Shown here one piece after another: positions 38,001-47,528 of a stretch of 64,000 nt of DNA. The notes beneath the pieces were generated by a model. It made no database searches. It saw only the letters and a list, made by a program, of their open reading frames with translations, and was not told where the DNA came from. The position numbers were made by a program, and so were the translations under genes. Location: contig CM050450.1 in the NCBI GenBank assembly GCA_027563935.2, positions 4,943,957 to 5,007,956 of the forward strand. The letters are read 5' to 3'. Each line of letters begins with the position of its first letter. The first letter of the stretch is position 1. Source of the stretch: Costus lasius. Lineage: Eukaryota > Streptophyta > Magnoliopsida > Zingiberales > Costaceae.

Positions 38001-41000
38001 AGTATTACACTTGCAACTAGCATTAATGTGTTTACTCGAGTTTGTGGTCTGCACTTTCTTGTTTCATGCAACTGATAGTCTAACTCTTAAAGTTAACATC
38101 AGGTTTTTCAAACAAAAGAACTCATTTGTACTGAAAGCACCAAACTTACTAATTTAACAACAAATTTTTCAATCTCTTCTCTATTACGGTACTACTAGGT
38201 TCCCAACTTACAGTACTTGTTCGGAACTTTGTATGGTAAACTCATACAACTATTATTTCCTGTGTATCTGAATAATATCCATGAAACCATAACCTTTTTA
38301 GAATATTTATTTTGTAGTTGCTGAGAATTTGATTGACTTTTCCAATAGGAATTTCTCGTGTTGTATACTTGTATTTGATATCTACTGTTTCATTCTGATC
38401 CAACCTATATTCATTCTCTCTTTCTTTTTGACACTTATACATTATCTATTGAAGTTCTAATTCTACATAGTCTCGCTCTTTTATGAAATACTATTTTTCT
38501 TGATTCTGCTGAAGCATAAAGTCATCCTGCAGGTGTTGAATTGCCATGACTCAGTGATATACATATTAGCGCCTCTTAAGTATGCTACTGTTTATGGATG
38601 TTCTGATGCAACTATTATTCTTGGTGCCATTGGTAAGGTGCGCTGTATGTAGTTGTTCAACATAATATTAGTGAAAGAACATTAGTCAGTTAAATTGGGT
38701 TTAAAATTTATGTACAATTCCTATACCTCTGCTGATTGGATGAGGCATGAAGTTTCGACTTTTCAGTTCATCAAATGTCAAATGTATATACCTGGTTGCT
38801 AGACTTCTCCTAGTTCTTCAACATTTAATAGTTCTACATGCTACTTATACAAGTGACTTACAATCATTTACCCCATGTTTCCTCGAAGGGAAAATAGAGA
38901 GGAAAGAAAGAAAATTAAATTTTTTCCCTTGTTTTCTTGGAGGGAAAGTGATGGAAGGAAAGAAAAACCTGCTGTCTTTCCTTTGTTTTTGTTTCCACCC
39001 AATTTGGGTGGAAAACACACATGAGAAAAAACTCTCGCACCCTCCTCCTCTCACTCTCTCACACGATCACCCCCCCCCCCCCTCCTCTTGCCCCATCACC
39101 TTCTTCTCGGCCTCTTTCCCCTTTGAGCTTGCCCCTACCCCCACCGACTGTCTCATCCCTCTACCTCCACCAGCCACCTCATCCCTCTGCCTCCCTCCTT
39201 TCGGGAGATTCTCCCTCCCTCCCCACATGTGAGCTCACCGCCAATGAAGCAGGCAATAGTGAATCCTCTTTCGATTGCTGCTGCCACCATCGCCTCTCTA
39301 CCTACTCCCCGCCTCTCCTCTTCCCCTGCACCCTCCCTCCCTGCCTCTCCACCTTTCTTCTCCTCTTAGTTCTATTCGGCACCCACAATCTAGAAACATG
39401 GTCACGTGACTTTGTTTCCTCCTATTTTTCTTTTCTTTCCCTTCTTTCTCTCCTTCCAATTTTCTTCCCCTCCAAGGAGACACATGTTTGGAATTATTAA
39501 TTGGAGTTGCGGACTTGCTCTTTAATCTCTACCAAACAGTCATATTCCTGTTAGCTTTTCTTGTTATAGTTGTACACTATGAAGCTATTTTTCCAGCTGC
39601 CTTGAAGTGTTATTACTTATTACTTATTCTAATCCTGTGCTTCAGTGCAGATGATTCTAGCTTATTTTCATGAATCAATAATCTCTTGCTTTGATATATA
39701 TCTAATCATCACCACCAGTTTGATCTATTAGCCAAACTACTTTTTTATACAAAAAAAATTGGAATCGTACTCTCCTCATCTTATTTTTCTTCATCAAACT
39801 AATAATTAAATTTACACATTTTTAACTGAGCTTCCGCTTTATATTTTGTTATCTTATAGAAAATATCGGCTCCATAGATCAAGATATGCTTTCCACTTTT
39901 TACTGATTTATTAGTCAACTCTCTTTTTTTTTGCTTATGCATGTCATTTGATCCATTTCTTATACCAGTTTCACAATTAAGCCACTTGTAGCAATTTTTA
40001 TGAATGAGAATATGATGTTTACTTTGTTTTTTCAATAAAAAAATTGTTTTAGTATACAAGGTTTCAAAAACTGGTCCATACTGCTTGGTATGAGCGACGA
40101 GACAAAACTAGTACCGATACATGTTAGTGTGGGTACCATCAGTACATATTGATCTATACTGATCTGAGATTGGACTAGTACAATGGTACTGGTGTGAACT
40201 GAGACCTAAAACTTTGATCTATAATATGTTATTTATCTCTCTTGGCATGTATATGTTTTAACCTATGCTATTTTCTAATTTCCAATTATGAACAATTATG
40301 TTTCTTTTTCCTAAATGTTCTAGGCTGTTAGAGTGGAGCACTGTGAAAGGGTACATATTATTGCAGCTGCTAAACGCATTTGCATTGCAAATTGTCGTGA
40401 ATGTCTATTTTACTTAGGAGTCAATCAGCAACCTCTTATTCTTGGGGATAATCATAAAGTACAAGTAAGTATTTTATCGTTTGTTTTATACATAATTTCT
40501 TGTTTGAATCCAGGACATTGTTATTAGCAACCAAGAATCCAAGATTTTAAATATCGGCCCACACCTATTGATCCATTGTTATGTACCTATTGATCCATTG
40601 TTATGTACCAATGGTCCATAGGTTTCAGTCTGTACTGAGATAGGTGGTACTGACCTTGTACTAGTTTGTCGCCTTTACAGAGTGGTAAGGATTAACTTTG
40701 TTAACGACTAAAGTATTTGCTACTTAAACTAATTGATACTAAAGGGATAAGCTCAATTTGATTATCTTTACATATTTTAGGAACTCCAATCCTCGATGGC
40801 CCAAATAGTTGCATGCATGAAATAGTCATAGCAAGTTGTTTATTATTCATTGCATTTTTACGGTTATGCATTTGAAGACCTACCTTTCGCAAAACATGGC
40901 TTGGTAATTAGGTAAGTAAAGATTGTCTAACTTGAATTGATGGCCAAAATAGTTGCATGATGCATGAAATAGTCGTAGCTAGTTGTTTATTGTTCATTGC

Positions 41001-44000
41001 AATTTTGTGTTTATGCATTTGAGGACAGCTTAAGCAAAACATGGCTTGGAATTAGGTAAGTAAAGATTGTTCAACTTTAATTGATGTTCCAAATAGTTGC
41101 ATGATGTATGAAATAGTCATAGCTAGTTGTTTATTATTCACTGCATTTATGCATTTATGCATTTATGCATTTATGCATTTATGCATTTATGCATTTATGC
41201 ATTTATGCATTTATGCATTTATGCATTTATGCATTTATGCATTTATGCATTTATGCATTTATGCATTTATGCATTTGAAGACAACTTAAGCAAAACATGG
41301 CTTGGTAATTAGGTAAGTAAAGAGTGTTTAACATTAATTGATGTAAAAAAAATCTAGTTTTATACCAAACAGCAAAGCAACAATCCTTCCAACTCCCAAA
41401 TCTCACAAAATTTGAAGCTGCTGAATATAAGATAGTTGACTAGTTTTCATATCTCTGAAGTTGCTTGAATTAACATAAGCAGTCTGTTAAATTCTCTAGA
41501 TAGAAACACCTTTAGATCCATTGTGGAGCTTGAGGTCATCACGTGTTGTGAATACATGCTCATAATACAAAAAATGATTATTTGTATAGGAACTCATCGT
41601 ACCGGGGTGTGTTTCCTTGGACGGAAGGAAAACCCAAAGGAAGGGAATAGTGTAAGGATAGGAAAACCCAAAGGAAGGTAAAAGTTTTCACGTGACTTGC
41701 ACGTGGAGGCTTTGTCCCTCGCGGAAGCAAGGGCGCGTGAAAGAGCGAGCTGGAGGGCGGCTACAGGGAGGCAACAACAGGGGTTGGAGGAGGCGACGGG
41801 GGGTGGCGGTGGCTCGAATGAGCGAGTGGGAGAAGGTGGGGGGATGGAGGAGGCGACGACAAGGGTTGGAGGAGGTCCTGGCAAGGGATGGAGAAGGTGG
41901 CGGCGTTGGCTCGAATGGGAGAGCAACGAGTGAGCAGGGGCTGGAGGAGGAAGCGAAAGTGGCCGCGGGGACTGGAGAAGGCGGCGACAAGGGCCGGAGG
42001 AGTCGGCAGCAGCGGCGGTTGCTCGAATGAGTGAGCAGCGATGCTCCATCATGTTTTTTGCACGAATGCGGCGGAAGACGAGGGAAAATGTGCATTTTTT
42101 TTCTCTCTGCTTTTCCATGAGTCCAAGGAAACGGGGGAAAATTCCTCTTTCTGTCCGTTCCCTCGTGTTTTTCCTCCAAGGAAACACGCCTTGAGGGTTT
42201 TCCGTGGAATGTAAGATATTGTTGATTGCTCTACGCTGAATTTGCCGGAAAAGAACATTAATAAGCTTAATGTGATTGAATCCCAATTTGAATTGCTTCA
42301 CCTTGCATTATTATGTGTATTTTATGGTTTAGTAAAAACCCAATTACCCATGTTGTGTAGAATGTGGGTTATTTATGGCACAAGTGTCTAACTATTTGGC
42401 AGTGGTCATAGCTGGCTTGAGCTTCACATCCAGTTCACTAAGATCATCCATGAGATAAACATGATATGTGGTGCTCGAGCAAATTGGATCTAGGTTTATG
42501 CCAAACTTGATTTACCTACTCATTCAAGAATTAATCATTATTTTGAGGGTTATGTATCATGGTTTCTTTGTACATTCTTATAAATCGTATTATATTTTTA
42601 TTTTTTATTCAATAACCGATCATAAGTAAATAACTAATGAGGGTTCCAATGTGAAAGCACAAAAATGATTTTTGGCATTTCAGAGATGCTTGGACTGAAT
42701 AAGAGATTTTGTGCATACCTTGGAAACAAGGTTCTCAAAACCGGTCCGAATTGGTCGGTTTTGTTGGTTCGTAACGGTCCTCAATGGACTGAGAGCAGCA
42801 AGCGTAGCAAGTGGGAGAAGGAGACAAAAGGAGAAGAGGAGAGGAGAGGAAGGAGAGGAAGAGGGCAAAGAAGAGCAGCGTGCGGGTGGCGGCAGATGTG
42901 AGCAGATGCTCACAACAGCGGCTCTTCCTCTGTTTTCTCTTCTTTTCTTCCTTTCTTCCTTCTTCCTCCCGCTGCATCGCCCCATTGCTCCATCCGATTC
43001 CACTAATATGTACTGGTCTGACAGGCAACCAGCACAACCGATCAGACCAGTTTTGATAACCTTCTTTAGGATGCCAAATAATAAGAATTTGCTTTTACTT
43101 TAGGCTCTTCCTTTGCCAGTGGCATGAGTCAACTAGAATCATGATAAGAATGTGGCCTTTATAAGCATATTATACACCAATACAACTGATTTGTATGGTC
43201 AGGTACGTAGAAGATACTATATACATATATGTATCGACTCAATAGTAGACCCAACAATAGACTAAAACACTGGTATAGACTAGTATTTAAAACTTTGCTA
43301 TCATCATATACCTATTATAAACTTGATTTATCTGCTAGTTGAAGAGTTAATCATGATTTTGTGAGCAACCTGGTGCGACCTCATGAGACATTCTTCTTTA
43401 TCTATCATGTGCTATGAAATTTAGCCAATTTTTTACGAACAATTTAATTTTGGTTTCTCAGGTTGCACCATTTAATACCTATTATTCGCAAATGGAAGAA
43501 CACATAAAGCAAGTTGGTGTGGATTCAAATATCAATAAATGGAATGAACCCTTGGTGCTGGGTATGGTAGACCCTCATGATTCCTTATCTCACCCTGCAG
43601 GGGTCTCTGATGTCCAAGCTGAATCTGCCACACCCCTCGATCCGGACCAATTTACTAATTTCTTGGTATGTTAACCTTGTTTTGCTGCTAACTAATTGGA
43701 GTACTTGCTTTCGATAGCATTGCCTGCCAACTCAAATTTCTTTTCTTGTATATATTCTTAAAAGTTTATGAAAGCTTATTCTAAATTATTTTTGGCTATT
43801 AAGATGTTCTTAGTGGTATTTGACTCTTTACTAGAAAATTGCTTTTGATTGGACCCTTGCGCAAATATGGCATCTATTTTCCATAGGTATTGCTAACCTC
43901 TGAAGTGTTTTTGAACTTACACAAGGCAATCTATACATTGGTGATGGTACTCGCAAAACAGAAGCGGTGATTTGGAACTTGTACTGACTAGTGGCGTCGC

Positions 44001-46010
44001 TTGCATTTGTCCTTGTGATGACACTGATATTGTTAATACTTGTCATTGCATGTAATGATGGTTATGGACTTATGTTCGTTGAATTTGAAATGCTTCATCG
44101 ACATGTTTAAACGAGCTTTGCCTTTTTTTTTTCCGTCCGTCCTAATCCTTGTAGGTATTATCTATAATGAGTTAACATATGTTGTACGTGCAGATTCCTA
44201 ACTGGTTTGGATCTGAACCGCCAGAGTCAACAAAGTATAACCCATTTTCACTGCCTGAAAATTATAGCGCGTCCCAGAAGAAAAAGGTGAATAATAAATT
44301 TATGGATAGTGTCATTAAGGGTCTGTTTCCTTGGGAGGAAAACTAGAGAGAAAAGAAGGAAAAATAAGTTTTTCGCTGTTTCCTTGGGCGGAAGGAAAAA
44401 TTTGAGTGGAAAAGTAGATGGAAAATTTTGTAACTTTTCCTCCGAAACTTTTTCGCCCGAATCGGACGGAAAAGTTGAAGAAAACACAACGCCACTTCGC
44501 CTTACCTTCAAAATTAATTTTCCATCCACTTTTCTTTCCTTCCAAAAAAACATGATATGAATTTTTTTCTTTCCTGGAGTTTTTTTTTACTTGCAGTTTT
44601 TTATTCCTTAGAGTTTTCCTTCCCTCTAAAGAAACAGAGGGTTACGCATTTTGCTAAAATTTGCATTTTGTGTGTTCCATTTCAGCATTCAAATTTGAGC
44701 GATCTCCAACAAGCTATCAGGGACGTGCAACTTGATGACATCCGGAAGCGGGAATTAGCCTCCGCCCTTCACGTCCATTTTAAAGATTGGTTATATGGTA
44801 CAGTTTGTTTCCTTTTATTTGCAGTTTTGTAAAGCTTTATGACTTGGAGCCTCTTTCCAAACGCTCTATTATACCTTTTCTTCTATTTTCATAAAGCAGC
44901 ACCATGTAATTTAGAATTTGAATGGCCTTCTAGGTGGAGAATCTGCAACTGAACTTATTGTCACACTACATTTTGTGTTGTAATCAATACTTAAAATTAT
45001 GTGTATTAGTCTGTGGATAAAGTTAAGGGATAGCTGTCCACCAGACTTGGAAGGGTTTGGGGATTAATCCACATTTTTTCCATCTTATCAGACTTGGATT
45101 GTAGGTAGGTTTTTATTCTACGATTAACCTGTGCAGTAGGTAGGCATTGTTTTTAAAACCGTGCCATAACTTCCCATACGGCTAATATATACTACGATTT
45201 GTTTCATAGAGCAAAGTGGTAACAGACTGGTGTGTGTATCAAGTTTCCAAAACTCAGTCCGGTGGCTCGGGCCGGCGGCCGGCCGGACCGGTACATACCG
45301 CCGGTATCGTACCGGTGCTAGATCAAAACTGGCGGTGCCCTAGCAAGTGGCAGGCGGAGAGGCGAGGGTGGCGGAAGCTTCGTTCGTAGGTTCCGGCTCC
45401 GCTGGAAGCTTCGAACCAGCGTCGTTCGCGCCGAACGAAGCTTCCAGCGCCGGCGTTCGCTTCCGCCGCCTGCCGCTTGCTCCAATTGCTTCGAGAATGT
45501 CTGGTGCCGATCCCTCACCGGCGGTACTGGATTGATTTTTTAATCCATGGTGTATATATACACACGCTGACACACCATTACACCAGTATAGTCAGTACTG
45601 CTGCATTGGTACATGCTGGTCTGGACCAAAACTAGTACACTGGTATTTGTCGATGTCACATTGCAGATTAGGGGGCTAACCGTGGTCCTTAATAAACTGT
45701 CTCAAATCAGGGTGCGCCTAATCTTTTGTACATAACCTTCACTAAATTAATCTTATCAATTTGGGAATGTTCACATTATACTATTTGACACAATTTGATA
45801 GCACAACTGTAAGGCCTAACAAAGTTACAGTATTTTTTTTTATTGAAGTAGAGGCTTGTCATCCATGACGTCTTGCCTAGATGGTTGGTGTATTTATGCA
45901 AAAAGAGTAGAGACTTGCTAATAATGCCACAAAGGTTATATTTGATCTGCTTCCACTTTTGTGCAGCTTCTGGAAATATTCGCCAGCTGTACTGCCTACA
46001 AGGTGATTGA
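32037..46010 (+). CDS. TBCCD1: TBCC domain-containing protein 1 (TBCCD1)
   Basis: TBCCD1 is related to tubulin cofactor C and RP2; in animals and algae it acts at centrosomes or basal bodies, and its role in acentrosomal plants is unclear. Nine exons: 32037-32537, 35601-35741, 36533-36943, 38533-38637, 40324-40464, 43462-43665, 44194-44286, 44686-44797 and 45967-46010. They give 583 residues with every phase consistent. The TBCC/CARP-type beta-helix spans about 352-470 (VLNCHDSVIYILAPLKYATV, VHIIAAAKRICIANCRECLF, LGVNQQPLILGDNHK). Then come MVDPHDSLSHPAGVSDVQAE, TPLDPDQFTNFLIPNWF and the C-terminus HFKDWLYASGNIRQLYCLQGD, whose last part comes from the tiny final exon. The first ATG is used; upstream frame lacks one. 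Intron 3 seems to start GC rather than GT. Introns total over 12 kb and hold many repeats, listed separately. Confidence 0.93.
32972..33396. repeat. Foldback element, GAAGCTTC-core type (TBCCD1 intron 1)
   Basis: GC-rich island. The left end reads AAGGATCACAAAACCGGTCC followed by GGTGAGCCACCGACCGG. The right end has GAACCGGTCACCGAGTGGAC and ACGGAACGGGTTTTCG, roughly reverse complementary to the start. The core contains eight exact copies of the palindrome GAAGCTTC, often extended as TTCGATCGAAG, so it should fold into clustered hairpins. Frames open on both strands are composition effects. Confidence 0.65.
35893..35990. repeat. Short decayed ACCGGT-type repeat (TBCCD1 intron 2)
   Basis: GGTACCGGTACTACATGGTG, then a duplicated GGGGCTATGGGGCTATGGGC, with an AT-rich tail. 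Probably a remnant of the foldback family. Boundaries are uncertain. Confidence 0.35.
37707..38225. repeat. 260-bp tandem duplication (TBCCD1 intron 3)
   Basis: Copies at 37707-37970 and 37971-38225 start GTTCCAATTTAACTTCT and keep the same order of blocks: CTAGCATTAATGTGTTT, GTCTGCACTTT, ATCAGGTTTTTC, CAATCTCTTCTCTA and TACTACTAGGTTCCCAAC. They differ by substitutions and small indels, so the duplication is older than the one at 26.6 kb. Confidence 0.85.
38874..39490. repeat. Foldback MITE-like element, GTTTCCTTGG family (TBCCD1 intron 4)
   Basis: The left end reads CATGTTTCCTCGAAGGGAAA and the right end CCCCTCCAAGGAGACACATG, its imperfect inverse. The inside is strongly pyrimidine-rich after 39010, including a C tract near 39068-39080, with a purine-rich left part. 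It is the longest and most diverged of three copies (others at 41.6 and 44.3 kb). Confidence 0.6.
40058..40216. repeat. Short foldback-family element (TBCCD1 intron 4)
   Basis: Left end CAAGGTTTCAAAAACTGGTCC, right end GAACTGAGACCTAAAACTTTG (approximate inverse), with TACCGATACAT and GGTACTGGTG between. It has the family's ends without a large core, like a deletion derivative. A further decayed relative covers about 40538-40690. Confidence 0.5.
40796..41340. repeat. Threefold tandem repeat, unit about 145 bp, third unit expanded (TBCCD1 intron 5)
   Basis: Units begin near 40796, 40941 and 41083. All contain CAAATAGTTGCATG or a one-base variant, GAAATAGTC, AGTTGTTTATT, CAAAACATGGCTTGG and TTAGGTAAGTAAAGA in that order. 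The third unit is longer because an octamer has expanded inside it. Confidence 0.85.
41143..41276. repeat. ATTTATGC octanucleotide microsatellite
   Basis: About 16-17 perfect copies of the 8-mer ATTTATGC inside the third 145-bp unit. In the other two units this position holds a single TTATGCATTTG, so the array grew from that seed. Octamer periodicity makes the apparent repetitive peptides meaningless. Confidence 0.95.
41605..42195. repeat. Foldback MITE-like element, GTTTCCTTGG family (TBCCD1 intron 5)
   Basis: Left end GGGGTGTGTTTCCTTGGACG, right end TCCTCCAAGGAAACACGCC, a clear inverted pair of about 18 bp. The interior is G-rich (GGAGGCGACG-like) and open in several frames on both strands without recognisable protein. 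It is the best-preserved copy of this family. Confidence 0.7.
42728..43063. repeat. Foldback element, purine/pyrimidine-arm type (TBCCD1 intron 5)
   Basis: Left end AAGGTTCTCAAAACCGGTCC, right end GACCAGTTTTGATAACCTT: inverted terminal sequences with few mismatches. Between them a purine arm (GAGAAGAGGAGAGGAGAGG, about 42810-42885) faces a pyrimidine arm (TTCTCTTCTTTTCTTCC, about 42935-42970) across a short spacer. The whole element can fold back. The family ends are clearest here. Confidence 0.75.
44318..44641. repeat. Foldback MITE-like element with possible TTA target duplication (TBCCD1 intron 7)
   Basis: Left end AGGGTCTGTTTCCTTGGGAG, right end TCTAAAGAAACAGAGGG. TTA occurs immediately outside both ends (44315-44317 and 44642-44644). 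A GGGTCTGTTT start with TTA duplications would fit Tourist/PIF-Harbinger MITEs. The terminal bases of the two ends do not pair perfectly, so the class is tentative. Confidence 0.6.
45239..45531. repeat. Foldback element, GAAGCTTC-core type (TBCCD1 intron 8)
   Basis: The left end reads TTTCCAAAACTCAGTCCGG and continues into a GGCCGG-rich stretch with CCGGACCGGTACATACCG. The core has GGAAGCTTCG and CGAAGCTTCCAG in opposed positions. The right end is less clear (CACCGGCGGTACTGG). Decayed relatives flank it at about 45140-45230 and 45580-45665. Confidence 0.55.
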
Positions 46011-47454
46011 GTTAAAATCTTCGCCTCCTGGAGGATATATGCTCCACTAATTCTATATAAAATAAGAAAAGGTCTCTGATGCTTCCAAGTTCTTCCTTCA
46101 TTGTAACTAATGTCCTCGCATAGAATCCGAAACTGGCTATGCGTCACGTATTCAGTGTCATTGCACATTGGAGCTCAGTTATGCGTTGAGGGTTTTAAAT
46201 TTTTTTTTTTCCTCTTTCTGTTTTTCATCATTTTGCATTGACGATGTTGTGTTGTGTACCGAGGTTACTGACGTGGATGCCTTGCACGGAGTTTCAGTTA
46301 CTGATGGAGGTTATAAACTCACTGAAATCATCAATATCTCACGGTTCTTTTTTGGGACATCACTTTTTATCAAATGTTTCTTGCTTAGAAATGGTCAGAA
46401 AGCTGCTATCATCATATTCAATAGCGCTGTTGTGGTGTTTATCGACTCCTGAGGATTTGCTGGTCGTGCAGACATGAACAATTCGCTATAGAGCGTAAAT
46501 TTGTGAGTGTAATTTGGTAACCACCAAGCTTCGCTAGAGAGCGTGAATTATGAATTGTATGCAGTTATCAATGGCTGTTCCTCTCTTGTTCACGTAGGAT
46601 AGTGAATAAATTGAGAATTTGTTGTGGTGGATCAATGCGACGGCTGTACGAACAAAAGTTTTAGTGAGAGTTGGCTATTGACAGTAATGGACCAGCGTAT
46701 TATAATCCATGTCTCTATTAGAAGCTTGCATTCAGGCTAATATGATATTTCATTAGATTATATGTTAGTTTTGATGTTTGGTTACTAATTTCCTACAGGC
46801 AATGTACTTTACAATTTTATAAGTGCTCGAATTATGTCAATTTCTAAAAATATGTTCCAAGAAGATTCCAACTTATACTTGTGTGGATTATGGAAATTTC
46901 ATTGTGAACAATCATTGGAGAATTCATTCATGAGCTTAAAAAATACGCTTAAAAACCTTTATTATTCTCTGAAATACAATCAACTACCATGAAAATTTGC
47001 GCTCATGCTGTTCAAGTTAAATTAACAAATTTTATTTTTTAAAAAAAATTAAGTCGAGCGTTTACATGCAAAACCAGGTTTACTTTTATATAAAGAATTA
47101 AAAGAAAGTAAACCCACAATGAGGCATGCGTAGAAATTGAATTATATAAAGTTCATAAATCTCACCTTCACCGAACATTGATTGGAATCTAGCTCAACAA
47201 TTGAAGCTCAAGATATTTCAAAAAAATTTCCTGAATTTCGGAGCACAGCCCCATCAGCCCGTTAAACATGCTTTCATATTTGTGCTCTGCACAATTTTTA
47301 TTGTATGAGTGATGGACACAAATCACGAGATAATAAGCACAAATCTCTTATTTAACGTGCTGATGGGGTTGTGCTCCGAAATTATGAGCAGCTGCTCAGA
47401 AATTTTTTTCAGATATTTCATCTTCCATTTGCCTATGTTAAGGAAACATGAAAG

Positions 47455-47528
<74 letters not shown>

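Noticed and set aside
41101..41312. Repetitive peptides (repeated His-Leu-Cys-Ile-Tyr) near 41.2 kb
   Set aside because: They are translations of an 8-bp microsatellite, open in several frames; it is not a gene.
40796..41340. CRISPR-like array, because of regular repeats
   Set aside because: Units are adjacent without unique spacers and lie in a plant intron.
41594..42301. Long reverse-strand frame over 41.6-42.3 kb
   Set aside because: It coincides with a foldback element inside a TBCCD1 intron; the Pro/Ser-rich translation reflects the GC-rich repeat.
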